Shown here: positions 24,867-33,474 of the stretch, in pieces
Position numbering within the stretch: the first letter of the stretch is position 1
Layout: each line of letters opens with the position of its first letter
From: Micromonospora peucetia
Lineage (GTDB): Bacteria > Actinomycetota > Actinomycetes > Mycobacteriales > Micromonosporaceae
Reading direction: 5' to 3'
Length of the DNA stretch: 64,000 bases
Assembly: GCF_900091625.1 (NCBI RefSeq)
Contig: NZ_FMIC01000002.1
Coordinates: 3,782,001 to 3,846,000, forward strand
Notes under the pieces: model-generated
Database searches by the model: none
What the model was told of the DNA's origin: nothing
Seen by the model: the letters and a program-made list of their open reading frames with translations, nothing else
Program-made: the position numbers and the translations under genes

Positions 24867-25048
24867 GTGGGCGCCGCACGTCGCGTTGTCCGCGGCCGGG
24901 CTGAGTACCTTACGCCGCCGTCGTGCCCGTGCGGGCCGGGAGTAAGGAGGGGGAACGGGCGAAGATCAGGCGGCGCACCCATGCCCCCGGGGCACCTTCG
25001 CGCGCAGAGTCGGAGTCGACAGATGACGACGACAGCAGGGAGCCCGAC

Positions 25049-25219
25049 ATGTTCGGCACCGACGCAGACCTGATCCTCTCGATCCACCGTACGCACGCCG
25101 CCGAGCTGCGCGCCGAGGCCGCGGTCGACCGGCTCGCCCGGGCCCTGCCACGGCGTACCGCGCGTGACTGGCTGAGTCGTCGGCACCACCCGGGACGTGC
25201 CGGCGACATCCGTCGGTGA
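25049..25219 (+). CDS. Small hypothetical protein, 56 residues
   Basis: ATG 25049 is preceded by CAGGGAG at suitable spacing and opens [20 protein letters not shown], an amphipathic helix followed by a basic, Arg-rich tail ([18 protein letters not shown]). Similar short basic proteins are common beside regulators in actinomycetes. The frame is open further upstream to 24923 but without a ribosome site or protein-like composition. Its stop overlaps a possible GTG (25216) of the LuxR regulator. No function can be assigned. Confidence 0.55.
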   Translation: MFGTDADLILSIHRTHAAELRAEAAVDRLARALPRRTARDWLSRRHHPGRAGDIRR

Positions 25220-25323
25220 GCGTTCCCGCGCCCCCGGCTGTCGCCACCGACCCGCCGGGGCCCGGCGCCGCTGACCGGCCAGTCAGCGGAGTCGGCGGTG
25301 GGGGCCGTGGCATGCTCGGTGCC

Positions 25324-28221
25324 GTGACCGCACGCGCCGCCAGCACCGTCCTCGTGGGCCGCCAGCCGGAACTCGCGGCCCTGCGCGACGCCCTTGCCCG
25401 GGCCCGCACCGGGGAACCGGCCACCGTCCTGGTCGGCGGTGAGGCCGGGGTGGGCAAGACCCGGCTGCTGGAGGAGTTCGGTCGGTCGGCCACCGAGGCC
25501 GGCGCGCGGCTGCTGGTCGGCCAGTGCCTCGAACTCGGCGAGGCCGGCCTGCCCTTCGCACCCTTCGCCGCCGCGCTGCGGGCGGTGCTGCGCCGCGACG
25601 GCGCCGGCGTCTTCGACGGGTACGAGGCCGAGTTCGCCCGCCTCCTGCCGGAGCTGGCCCGGGGGCCGGCCGGCTTCGCCCCGCCCGCCGGCGGGCCGGT
25701 CTCGGACGCCCCGCGCGGCTACCTGTTCGACCTGGTCGCCGAGCTGTTCCAGCGGCTCGCCACCGGGCAGCCCCTGGTGCTGTTGATCGAGGACCTGCAC
25801 TGGGCCGACCGGTCCACCCGCGACCTGATCTCCTTTCTGGTACGGGCCGCCCGCACCGCCCGGCTGCTGCTGGTCTGCACCTACCGCACGGACGAGCTGC
25901 ACCGCGGGCATCCGCTGCGGCCCTTCCTCGCCGAGCTGGACCGGGCCCGTGGCGTCGAGCGGATCGAGCTGGGCCGCCTCGACCGGGACGGTACCGGGGC
26001 GATCCTGGCCGACCTGCTCGGTGTCGAGCCGCTCGCCCGTGCGGTCGACGACATCCACCATCGCACCCAGGGCAATCCGTTCTTCATCGAGGAACTGGCC
26101 GCCGCCGGCGACCCGATCGGCTGCGCCACGCTGCCGGAGACGCTGCGCGACCTGCTGCTGGCCCGGGTGGACCGGCTGCCCGACGCCGCCCAGCGGGTGC
26201 TGCGGATCGCCGCCGCCGGCGGCACCCGGTTCGCCCACCAACTGCTCGCCGAGGTCGCCGGGCTGCCCGAGCCGGAGCTGGAGGACGCGCTACGCGCCGC
26301 CGTGGCCGCCCAGCTCCTGGTGGCCGACCCGGAAGGTGACTACGAGTTCCGGCACGCGCTGGTCCGCGAGGCCGTCCACGACGAGCTGCTGCCCGGCGAG
26401 CACGCCCGGCTGCACGCCCGCTGGGCGGCGGCCGTCGAGGCCCAGCCGCACCTGGTCGCCGCCGGCCGCGCCCCGGCCGAGACTGCCCACCACTGGTACG
26501 CCGCCCACGACCACCCCCGCGCCCTGGTGACCGCCCGCACCGCGGCCCGCGCCGCCGCCGACCGGTACGCGTACGCGGAGCAGAGCCGGCTGCTGGAGCG
26601 GGTGCTGGAGCTGTGGGAACTGGTGCCCGACGCGGCCGACCGGCTCGACATGGACCACCTCGCGGTGCTGGAGGAGACGGTTGCCGCCGCCACCACCGCC
26701 GGCAACTACCAGCGCGCGCTCACCTTGACCCGGGCCGCCCTGGCCGAGGTGGACAGCGACACCGAGCCGCTGCGCGCCGCGCGGCTGCTGGACCGGCGCG
26801 GCCGGATGCTGTCCATGCTCGGCACCGGCGACGGCGTCGCCGAACTGCGGGAGGCGTACCGGCTGTGCCGCGAGGCGCCGGACGGGCCGGAGCGGGTCCG
26901 GCTGCTCGCCGACATCGCGGTGCAGCTGCTCCGGCTCGAACCCGAGCAGGCCGGCGTGCTCGCGGCGGAGGCGGCGGAGGCGGTCGAGGCGCTCGGCGAC
27001 GACCTGGAGCTGCTGTCGACCCGGATCGCCATTCTCTGCCGTACCGAACCCGCACCCGAACGCCGCCTGGCCGGGCTGCGCCTGGCCGAGGAGCGGGCCC
27101 GCGCCGCCGGCCACGCACCGGCGCTGGTGAGCGCGCTGGTCCACCTCTCCGACGTGCTCTTCGAGCTGGGCCGGTACGCCGAGTCGGCGGAGACGGCCGC
27201 CGCCGGGGCTATCGAGGCGCGGCGGGTGGGGATCAGCCGCTCCACCGGCGCGTACCTGCTCTCCAACCAGGCCGAGGCGCTGATCGCCCTGGGCCGCTGG
27301 GACGAGGCCGACACGGCCTGCGCCGAGGCAGCCCGAATCGACCTGCCGGGCGTGTCCGGCCTGCACTGGCTCCAGCTCCGCGCCGGCCTGCGGCTGGCCC
27401 GTGGACACCCGACCGCGGACGAGCTGGTGGACCGCGCCCTGGCCTTCCTGGCCCGGCCCTTCCTCTGGCCGAACCACCGGCTGCCGCTGCGTGAGCTGTG
27501 GATCGAGGCGGCGCTGGCAGCCGACGATCCGGCCGGAGCGGTGCGCGCGGCACACGCCGCGCTGGCCGACGAGCGCCTGCCGCAGCTTCCCCGGGAGGGC
27601 TGGCCGGTGCTCAGCGCCATCGCCCGGACCGCCGCGCGGACCGGGGACGCCGAACTGCCCGGCGCGGTGTCCGCACTCGCCGCCGGCCTGCCGGCCCGCC
27701 ACCCGGCCGAGCGGGCGCACGCCGCCCAGGTGGTGGCCCTCCTGGCCACCGGCGGCGAGGCGCTTCCGGCATGGCGTACGGCGGTCGCGGCGTGGCGGGC
27801 CGACGGGCAGCCGTACCCCCTCGGGCGGGCGCTGCTGTCGTTCGCCGAGGCGGCGGCGGCAGCGGGGGAGCGGGACGAGGTGGCGGCGGCGGTCGCCGAG
27901 GCTGCCGCGCTCGCCGACGGGCTGGGCGCGGCACCACTCGCGAAGCAGGCTGCCACCCTGGCCCGCCGGGTCGGCCTGCGCGGGGCGACCCGGGGGCGTC
28001 CCGGCGCGGACCTGCTCACCCTGCGCGAGCGGGAGGTGTTGCGGCTGGTCGCCGAGGGGCACAGCAACAGCCGGATCGCCGAGCAGCTCTTCATCTCGCC
28101 GAAGACGGCCAGCGTGCACGTCTCCCGGATCATCGCCAAGCTCGGCGTGAGCAACCGCGTCGAGGCCGCCGCGCTGGCCCACCGCCTCGGCCTGCTCGGC
28201 GAGCCCACCCCGCCCCGCTGA
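25324..28221 (+). CDS. Large ATP-binding LuxR-family regulator (MalT/LAL-like)
   Basis: About 965 residues. The N-terminal AAA/STAND ATPase has Walker [18 protein letters not shown], Walker [15 protein letters not shown] and the VCTYRTDEL sensor region. A long helical TPR-like central region follows ([41 protein letters not shown] and so on). It ends in a LuxR-type [51 protein letters not shown]. These large regulators often activate secondary-metabolite or catabolic genes in response to an unknown ligand. Start choice is uncertain: the GTG at 25324 fits the family, whereas a GTG at 25216 overlaps the upstream stop (GTGA) and would add a 36-residue low-complexity lead. No obvious target cluster adjoins. 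Confidence 0.9.
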   Translation: MTARAASTVLVGRQPELAALRDALARARTGEPATVLVGGEAGVGKTRLLEEFGRSATEAGARLLVGQCLELGEAGLPFAPFAAALRAVLRRDGAGVFDGYEAEFARLLPELARGPAGFAPPAGGPVSDAPRGYLFDLVAELFQRLATGQPLVLLIEDLHWADRSTRDLISFLVRAARTARLLLVCTYRTDELHRGHPLRPFLAELDRARGVERIELGRLDRDGTGAILADLLGVEPLARAVDDIHHRTQGNPFFIEELAAAGDPIGCATLPETLRDLLLARVDRLPDAAQRVLRIAAAGGTRFAHQLLAEVAGLPEPELEDALRAAVAAQLLVADPEGDYEFRHALVREAVHDELLPGEHARLHARWAAAVEAQPHLVAAGRAPAETAHHWYAAHDHPRALVTARTAARAAADRYAYAEQSRLLERVLELWELVPDAADRLDMDHLAVLEETVAAATTAGNYQRALTLTRAALAEVDSDTEPLRAARLLDRRGRMLSMLGTGDGVAELREAYRLCREAPDGPERVRLLADIAVQLLRLEPEQAGVLAAEAAEAVEALGDDLELLSTRIAILCRTEPAPERRLAGLRLAEERARAAGHAPALVSALVHLSDVLFELGRYAESAETAAAGAIEARRVGISRSTGAYLLSNQAEALIALGRWDEADTACAEAARIDLPGVSGLHWLQLRAGLRLARGHPTADELVDRALAFLARPFLWPNHRLPLRELWIEAALAADDPAGAVRAAHAALADERLPQLPREGWPVLSAIARTAARTGDAELPGAVSALAAGLPARHPAERAHAAQVVALLATGGEALPAWRTAVAAWRADGQPYPLGRALLSFAEAAAAAGERDEVAAAVAEAAALADGLGAAPLAKQAATLARRVGLRGATRGRPGADLLTLREREVLRLVAEGHSNSRIAEQLFISPKTASVHVSRIIAKLGVSNRVEAAALAHRLGLLGEPTPPR

Positions 28222-28382
28222 CCGGCGAGCCTGCCGTGCCGTGCTGACCGGCGAGCCTGTCCGTGCCGTGCTGACCGGCATGCCCGCCGCGCCGCGTTGA
28301 TCGACGAGCCTGTCACGTTGCGGTGACCGGCGAACTTTCCGCGCCGTACTGACCAGCGAGCATGCCGCGCCGCGCTGACCCG
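28217..28382 (+). repeat. Degenerate 26-bp tandem repeat beginning at the LuxR gene stop
   Basis: The unit GCTGACCGGCGAGCCTGCCG (plus about six bases) recurs seven times; the TGA triplets fall at 28219, 28245, 28272, 28298, 28324, 28350 and 28376, i.e. every 26-27 bp. The first TGA is the stop of the LuxR gene. From 28383 to 28504 nothing is recognisable. Confidence 0.85.
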
Positions 28383-28670
28383 CCGTCCGACCGAGGCTTG
28401 CCGGACCGTCTGCCTGGCCGATCGCCTGCCCGTCCGATCGCCTGGTCGGGCGGTGCGCGGGACCGGGGCGAAGGCGTCGGTCAGCGGCGGGGGAGGTAGA
28501 TCCGTCAGCCGGGGACGGTGACCAGGTCGAACGCGGTCGGATCGGTATGCCTGCGTTCGTCCAGGCGGGCGGCCAGCGGCGAGCCGACCGGTGCGACCCA
28601 GCCGGGGCCGCCGACTGCCGCACCGCCCGGCGGTACGGCAGGTACCGGTCGTGCCCCGGGCCCCGCTACG

Positions 28671-28723
28671 AGAGATCTTGGACAGTTGCCGTTCGAGCCT
28701 GACGGCAACTGTCCAAGATCTCT
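28671..28723. repeat. Hairpin element, family D, inserted in a pseudogene
   Basis: The arms 28671-28692 (AGAGATCTTGGACAGTTGCC...) and 28702-28723 are perfectly complementary over 22 bp, with the 9-nt loop TCGAGCCTG. It interrupts the C-terminal part of the decayed membrane gene between WRTLHPPPPS and the last conserved segment. The GATCTTG core echoes family A. Confidence 0.85.
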
Positions 28724-28981
28724 GGTGGATGGAGGCGGGGGGTGCAGCGTGCGCCAGGCGGAGAGGCCGGCCGCCATCAGGAGTAGCGGGAGGGCGACCG
28801 CCCACCAGAGCTGGCCGGGCGCAGCGGCTCGGGGAGTAGAAGCCAATGCCCAGCGGCGGGCCGAGCATCAGGCCCCGTGCCGCCGGTCCGTCCAGCCGGC
28901 GGGCTGCCCGGAGCCGCTGGCGGCGAGCACCGCCCCGAGCGGGTCGCGCCCCGCCGCCAGGCTGTGCGCCAGCAATGGTCC

Positions 28982-29071
28982 GGCACCGAGTAGCACGCCG
29001 GCACCGAGTAGCACGCCGGCACCGAGTAGCACGCCGGCACCGAGCAGCGCGGCGGCACCGAGCAGCACGCC
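28982..29071. repeat. 18-bp minisatellite, five copies, inside the pseudogene
   Basis: GGCACCGAGTAGCACGCC is repeated at 28982, 29000 and 29018, with two variant copies at 29036 and 29054. In the minus-strand frame it encodes a LLGAGV repeat, so it expanded one hydrophobic helix of the decayed protein. Confidence 0.95.
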
Positions 29072-29335
29072 GGTCCGGCCGCGCAGTTCCCGCCAGCGGT
29101 ACGCGAGAAGCGCCACGCCGGTCGCCGCCACGTACGGCAGCACCCAGCGGATCCACCCAGAGCATCAGCCCGGCCAGGAAGCCTTACGCCGCCCAGCGCG
29201 GCAGCCGGCGCCCCGGTCTGCCGGCCGCCAGGTCGTACGCCCGCACGGCGAGCGCCATCCCGGCCGCGTTCATCTCCGGGTGGCCGCCCCGGCGATGAGC
29301 TGGTTCTTCACCACCGGGTGGGTCAGCCGGGTGGG

Positions 29336-30328
29336 TCAGCCGGCGGCGGCCGGGGCGCCCTCGCGGGCGTCGAGCGCTTGCCGGTAGAGCCGGCCGGCCC
29401 GGTACGATGAGCGCACCAGCGGCCCGCTCATCACGCCTGCGAAGCCGATCTCCTCGGCCTCCTCGCGCAGCTCGACGAACTCCTCCGGCTTGACCCAGCG
29501 GGTGACCGGGTGGTGCCGGGGGGTGGGTCGCAGGTACTGCGTGATGGTGATCAGCTCGCAGCCGGCGTCGTGCAGGTCGCGCAACGCCTGGGAGACCTCG
29601 GCGCGCTCCTCGCCCATGCCCAGGATCAGGTTGGACTTGGTGACCAGCCCGTCGGCGCGGGCCTGCCGGATCACGTCCAGCGACCGCTCGTAGCGGAAGG
29701 CCGGCCGGATCCGCTTGAAGATCCGTGGCACGGTCTCCACGTTGTGCGCGAGCACCTCAGGCCGGGCGCCGAAGACCTCGGCGAGCTGCTCGGGTACCGC
29801 GTTGAAGTCGGGGATCAGCAGCTCGACGCCGCAGCCGGGCTGGAGGGCGTGGATCTGCCGGACGGTCTCGGCGTAGAGCCAGGCGCCGCCGTCGGGCAGG
29901 TCGTCGCGGGCCACGCCGGTGATGGTCGCGTAGCGCAGGCCCATCGAGACCACCGACTCGGCGACCCGCCGCGGCTCGTCGGCGTCGAAGTCGGCCGGCT
30001 TGCCGGTGTCGATCTGGCAGAAGTCGCAGCGCCGGGTGCACTGGTCGCCACCGATGAGGAAGGTGGCTTCCCGGTCCTCCCAGCACTCGTAGATGTTGGG
30101 GCAGCCGGCCTCCTGACAGACGGTGTGCAGCCCCTCGCGCGAGACGAGCCCGCGCAGCTGGGTGTACTCCGGGCCCATCTTGGCCTTGACCTTGATCCAC
30201 GGCGGTTTGCGCTCGATCGGCGTCTCGGCGTTGCGGGCCTCGATCCGCAGGAGGCGCCGCCCCTCGGGGGCGGGCGTCGCCGTGCGCGCTGCCTGGCCGG
30301 TCGTCGGCGCGGAGTGCTCGATCGTCAC
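29336..30328 (-). CDS. lipA: Lipoyl synthase
   Basis: A 330-residue radical-SAM enzyme that inserts two sulphur atoms into protein-bound octanoyl groups to form lipoyl cofactors. The auxiliary cluster ligands are in [12 protein letters not shown] (C-X4-C-X5-C) and the radical-SAM cluster in CTRRCDFC (C-X3-C-X2-C); the C-terminal RSSYRAGRL holds the conserved RSSY serine ligand. [16 protein letters not shown] and LIPDFN are family landmarks. The GTG at 30328 is 7 nt downstream of TAGGCT and lacks a ribosome site; a longer open frame extends to 30733 but would run through the T-box leader of the divergent gene. Partners LipB, SucB and LpdA are all encoded within 20 kb. Confidence 0.96.
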   Translation of the reverse strand: MTIEHSAPTTGQAARTATPAPEGRRLLRIEARNAETPIERKPPWIKVKAKMGPEYTQLRGLVSREGLHTVCQEAGCPNIYECWEDREATFLIGGDQCTRRCDFCQIDTGKPADFDADEPRRVAESVVSMGLRYATITGVARDDLPDGGAWLYAETVRQIHALQPGCGVELLIPDFNAVPEQLAEVFGARPEVLAHNVETVPRIFKRIRPAFRYERSLDVIRQARADGLVTKSNLILGMGEERAEVSQALRDLHDAGCELITITQYLRPTPRHHPVTRWVKPEEFVELREEAEEIGFAGVMSGPLVRSSYRAGRLYRQALDAREGAPAAAG

Positions 30329-30335
30329 AAAACCG

Positions 30336-30341
30336 AGCCTA
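30336..30341 (-). promoter_or_regulatory. -10 element TAGGCT, leaderless-type start of lipA
   Basis: TAGGCT is followed by 7 nt (CGGTTTT) and the GTG start. The same hexamer and spacing occur at lipB (35370-35375). Confidence 0.55.
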
Positions 30342-30513
30342 CGCCCGATGGCCGCCGTCGATGTGGCTCGGGCGACCGGCGTCACCCCGGAAAGCTTGTG
30401 ACGCCGGACACCGATGGCCGGAAAAAACCTGTCACAGGGGGTCGGCGGGGGTGCTAGCGTGCCCGGCAGAGCTGTGACGGAGCCGAGTAGCGCCCCGACC
30501 CGCCAGTTGGAGA

Positions 30514-30800
30514 GAGCCGCCGGTTGCTGTGAGGCGGTCTGGCGCCGGTGCGCGAAGACCCTCCCGAGCTGCGGGAAGAACGACGGGTGACCGGCGCTGC
30601 CGCGACTACGCGGACGGGCCGCCCCCGCCCAGTAGAGCCCGCCCGGTTGGCCCCGGTGAAAAGGCGACGAACGAGGCCCCCGTTTGCGGGGGTGAAGGTG
30701 TGGTGGCACCGCGAGGTTCCCGCTCGCCCACACCTCCCGGGGCTGAGGCGACGCGTCGCCGCCCCGCGGCGGCGAAGGCGTTGCGATCGATCGAGGAGCA
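30514..30800 (+). promoter_or_regulatory. T-box riboswitch, probably translational, controlling the AspRS gene
   Basis: The antisequestrator can be drawn exactly: helix A1 AGGTGTGG (30696-30703) with CCACACCT (30728-30735), a 7-nt bulge TGGCACC (30704-30710, the UGGNACC signature), then helix A2 GCGAG (30711-30715) with CTCGC (30723-30727). The variable base C would pair with discriminator G73, which tRNA-Asp and tRNA-Asn both have. A short Stem I is formed by GGCGCCGGT (30541-30549) with ACCGGCGCT (30590-30598), and the inner TCCCG/CGGGA stem encloses a specifier loop AGAACGAC (30577-30584) offering AAC or GAC. A stable GCCCCC hairpin (30675-30692) matches Stem III. The anti-SD ACCTCC (30732-30737) overlaps A1 and could pair with the GAGGAG ribosome site (30793-30798), implying translational control by uncharged tRNA. 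Confidence 0.88.
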
Positions 30801-30807
30801 GCCCACC

Positions 30808-32094
30808 GTGCAACGCATCCTTTCCACCCAACTGTCCGCCCACGTCGGCATGCCCGTCCGGATCGCCGGCTGGGCGCACCGCCGCCGGCTGCTCAAGTCG
30901 GTGGCCTTCCTGATCGTCCGGGACGCCGCCGGCCTCGCCCAGGTGGTCGTCACCGACCCGGCCGTCCGCGCCGAGGTGGAGAAACTCCCGGAGGAGACGG
31001 TCGTCGAGGTCACCGGCACGGTGGTCGCGAACCCGACCGCCCCCGCCGGGGTCGAGCTGACCGCGCCGACGGTACGACCGCTCGGCCCGCCCGCCGAGCC
31101 ACCGCCGTTCGACCTGTACCGGCCGGCGCTCACCGCGAGCCTGCCCACCCAGCTCGACCACGCGCCCGTCGCGTTGCGCCACCCGACCCGAGCGGCGGCG
31201 CTGCGCGTCTCGGCGGCGGCGGTCGCCGGCTTCCGGGCCACGCTCGACGCCCGCGACTTCGTGGAGATCCACACCCCGAAGGTGGTCGGCTCGTCCACCG
31301 AGAGCGGGGCGAACGTCTTCACGCTGGACTGGTTCGGTCGGCCCGCGTACCTGGCCCAGTCGCCGCAGTTCTACAAGCAGCTGATGGTCGGCGTCTTCGA
31401 GCGGGTCTACGAGGTCGGGCCGGTGTTCCGGGCCGAGCCGCACGACACCGTACGGCACCTGGCGCAGTACACCTCGCTCGACGCCGAGCTGGGCTTCGTC
31501 ACCGACCACCGGGACGTGATGGCCGTGCTGCGGCACACCGTCGCCGGCATGCTCGACGCGGTACGCGGGCGGGCCGGGGCCGCGCTCGCCACTCTCGGGG
31601 TGTCGGCCCCGGACGTGCCGGCCGAGATTCCCGCCGTGCACTTCACCGAGGCGCTCAGGATCGCCGGGGCGCCGGCCGACGAGCCGGACCTCGCCCCGGC
31701 GCACGAGCGGGCGCTGGGCGAGTGGGCGCGGCGGGAGCACGGCTCGGAGTTCCTCTTCGTCACCGGCTACCCGATGGCGAAGCGACCCTTCTACACCCAC
31801 CCGGACCCGGCGCGACCCGCGTACTCCAACGGGTTCGACCTGCTCTTCCGGGGATTGGAGCTGGTGACGGGCGGGCAGCGACTGCATCGGCACGCCGACT
31901 ACCTGGCGGCGCTCGCGGCCCGGGGCGAGGCGGTCGAGCCGTACGCCGGCTATGTCGACGCCTTCCGGCACGGGATGCCGCCGCACGGCGGTTTCGCCAT
32001 CGGGCTGGAACGTTTCGTGGCCCGGCTCACCGGCGCGGCCAACGTCCGGGAGGTGACCGCCTTCCCCCGCGACCTGCACCGGCTCACCCCGTAG
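30808..32094 (+). CDS. aspS: Archaeal-type (short) aspartyl-tRNA synthetase, possibly nondiscriminating
   Basis: A 428-residue class II synthetase lacking the bacterial GAD insertion, like archaeal/eukaryotic AspRS. The N-terminal OB-fold anticodon domain reads [12 protein letters not shown]...VAFLIVRD. The catalytic core has [21 protein letters not shown] (motif 1), [30 protein letters not shown] (motif 2) and [19 protein letters not shown] with FPRD (motif 3). LAQSPQ marks AspRS rather than AsnRS. The OB-fold has His where discriminating archaeal enzymes have Trp (GWAH versus GWVW) and a Pro in the NPTAPAG loop; both are features reported for tRNA-Asn-tolerant enzymes, so it may charge tRNA-Asn too. 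The GTG at 30808 follows GAGGAG. It is controlled by the T-box upstream and may be a second AspRS beside a housekeeping bacterial one. Confidence 0.88.
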   Translation: MQRILSTQLSAHVGMPVRIAGWAHRRRLLKSVAFLIVRDAAGLAQVVVTDPAVRAEVEKLPEETVVEVTGTVVANPTAPAGVELTAPTVRPLGPPAEPPPFDLYRPALTASLPTQLDHAPVALRHPTRAAALRVSAAAVAGFRATLDARDFVEIHTPKVVGSSTESGANVFTLDWFGRPAYLAQSPQFYKQLMVGVFERVYEVGPVFRAEPHDTVRHLAQYTSLDAELGFVTDHRDVMAVLRHTVAGMLDAVRGRAGAALATLGVSAPDVPAEIPAVHFTEALRIAGAPADEPDLAPAHERALGEWARREHGSEFLFVTGYPMAKRPFYTHPDPARPAYSNGFDLLFRGLELVTGGQRLHRHADYLAALAARGEAVEPYAGYVDAFRHGMPPHGGFAIGLERFVARLTGAANVREVTAFPRDLHRLTP

Positions 32095-32161
32095 GGCAGT
32101 TCGTCGGGACGCCGTGGGGGCGGCGGGGGTTGCTCGTCGTCTCCACGGACCGCGCCGGAGG

Positions 32162-32785
32162 TCAGCCCCGGGCGGCCAGCCGGCCCCGTAGCGCCCGGCG
32201 GGCGAGCGGGCCCAGCTCCTCGACCACCTCGACCAGCACCGCGAGGCGTTCCAACGAGTCGAAGGCGTCGCGCGCGCCGGTCGGGTCGACCCCCTCGAAG
32301 AGCTCCAGGCCGACGAACGCGGCCGAGATCGCGCGGGCCAGCCCCGCCGGGTCGGCGACCGGGGCGACCGGCGAACCGCGCAGCAGCCGGTGCAGCACGG
32401 TCTCGATCTCGGCCGTCCACAGCCGGAGCGCGGCGGCGGTCGGCTCGGCGAGCCGCTCGTCGGTCTGGGCGCCCGCGAGCAGCTGGGCCAGGACGGCCAC
32501 GTTGCCCTCGGCCCGTTCCTGCTCGTGCAGGACGCGACCCAGGTCGAGCAGCTCGCGCAGCGACCGTACCGCCGCGAAGCGTTCGCGGTAGACCGCGACG
32601 CGGGCCGTGGTCGCGTCGCGGCAGGCCTCGGCGAGCAGGGCGTCGACGCTGCCGAAGTGGTAGAAGACCAGGGCCTGGTTCACCCCGGCTGCCGTGGCGA
32701 TGGTGCGGGCCGAGGCGCCGGCGATGCCGTGGGTGCGGATCGCCGCGAGCGCGCCGTCGATCAGCTTCTGGCGGGTGGCGGCCAT
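32162..32785 (-). CDS. TetR-family transcriptional regulator
   Basis: A 207-residue TetR protein. The N-terminal HTH is RQKLIDGALAAIRTHGIAGASARTIATAAGVNQALVFYHFGSVDALLAEA, and the variable ligand domain follows (LRELLDLGRVLHEQERAEGNVAVLAQLLAGA). ATG 32785 has AAAGGAC upstream. It is the last gene of a three-gene operon after the DUF4166 gene, only 14 bp away. The operon promoter carries two copies of the 16-bp palindrome TTGAGCGGTCGCTCAA, which is the likely operator, so this regulator probably represses its own operon. The ligand is unknown. Confidence 0.88.
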   Translation of the reverse strand: MAATRQKLIDGALAAIRTHGIAGASARTIATAAGVNQALVFYHFGSVDALLAEACRDATTARVAVYRERFAAVRSLRELLDLGRVLHEQERAEGNVAVLAQLLAGAQTDERLAEPTAAALRLWTAEIETVLHRLLRGSPVAPVADPAGLARAISAAFVGLELFEGVDPTGARDAFDSLERLAVLVEVVEELGPLARRALRGRLAARG

Positions 32786-32799
32786 GGGGGTCCTTTCCG

Positions 32800-33474
32800 T
32801 CAGTCCCCGGGATTCTCCCGCAGTGGCCGCACCGCCGCCGGCACCGGTGCCCGGTCTGGCCGGACGTACTGGACGGTGAAGCTGCCCGTGTAGCCGAACA
32901 GCGGTCCGACGAGCGGGTTGGTCACCCGCACCTCGATGCCGAACCGCCCGGTGGGCTCGTCGTACCACTCCCGCAGGTGTGCCTGGCCGGTGAGGGCCGC
33001 CGGGCAGGGCATCCCGCCGCGGAACCGCTGGGCACCGCTGCGGATGGTCAGCGCACCGGCCGGATCGACGCCCAGGTGCAGGTCGACGGCGAGGTGCTGG
33101 TGCGTGCCCAGGTAGTCGACCAGGACCCGGCGGCGCGGGCTGTAGACCATCGTGGCGTCGAAGCGGCGGCGACGGTGCGTCGCCACCTGGAAGGTCCGCA
33201 CGAAGGTCAGCGTGGGCCGGCGGTACGAGTCGGCGTAGGCGTAGTTCTCGATGGTGAACGGAACGTCGACGCCGGTCTCCGGGAACAGGATGTGCCGCAG
33301 GGCGCCCAGGTGCAGGAACGGCGCGGTGAAGGCGGGGCCCCGCCAGACGCGCTCCATGACACCAGTGCCGACGCAGCCCACGTCGGTGCTCCCGTCGACA
33401 CCGAACCGACGCCGTAGTCGGGGGTGCAGTCGGTCGAAGTCGGCGCCCAGCGCGCGTTGGAAGACGGAGGTCAC
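32800..33474 (-). CDS. DUF4166 domain protein
   Basis: A 224-residue protein matching the DUF4166 pattern: FQRALGADFDRLHPRLRRRF at the start, VDVPFTIENYAYADSYRRPTLTFVRTF, RFDATMVYSPRRRVLVDYLG, DLHLGVDPAGALTIRSG and NPLVGPLFGYTGSFTVQYV at the end. DUF4166 domains occur alone or fused to saccharopine-dehydrogenase-like or SDR domains; the biochemical role is not established. The GTG at 33474 overlaps the upstream SRPBCC stop by four bases (GTGA) and has GGAGAAGCT before it, so it is translationally coupled. It is cotranscribed with the TetR gene. Confidence 0.82.
   Translation of the reverse strand: MTSVFQRALGADFDRLHPRLRRRFGVDGSTDVGCVGTGVMERVWRGPAFTAPFLHLGALRHILFPETGVDVPFTIENYAYADSYRRPTLTFVRTFQVATHRRRRFDATMVYSPRRRVLVDYLGTHQHLAVDLHLGVDPAGALTIRSGAQRFRGGMPCPAALTGQAHLREWYDEPTGRFGIEVRVTNPLVGPLFGYTGSFTVQYVRPDRAPVPAAVRPLRENPGD

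Larger units (their letters stand above)
28505..29330 (-). pseudogene. Decayed polytopic membrane protein gene (possible GT-C glycosyltransferase)
   Basis: Protein-like segments appear in order but in different minus-strand frames. NAAGMALAVRAYDLAAGR and FLAGLMLWVDPL come first, then LPYVAATGVALLAYRWRELRGRTGVLLGAAALL in the 28868-29143 frame and PLLAHSLAAGRDPLGAVLAASGSGQPAGWTD. LGPPLGIGFYSP follows in another frame, then LWWAVALPLLLMAAGLSAWR and a C-terminal PGWVAPVGSPLAARLDERRHTDP in the 28505-28846 frame. At least three frameshifts are needed to join them. An 18-bp minisatellite and an inserted perfect hairpin interrupt it. The composition and periplasm-like loop suggest a sugar-transferase-type membrane enzyme, but the family is not certain. 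It lies between a regulator gene and lipA. Confidence 0.6.

Noticed and set aside
25049..28221. The LuxR-type regulator as the pathway-specific activator of a biosynthetic cluster in this window
   Set aside because: No polyketide, peptide or terpene synthase genes are present nearby; a role in secondary metabolism cannot be supported here.
29336..30733. Extended 465-codon form of lipA
   Set aside because: The extra 135 codons lie across the T-box leader of the divergent gene and are not protein-like; GTG 30328 fits family length and the -10 element.
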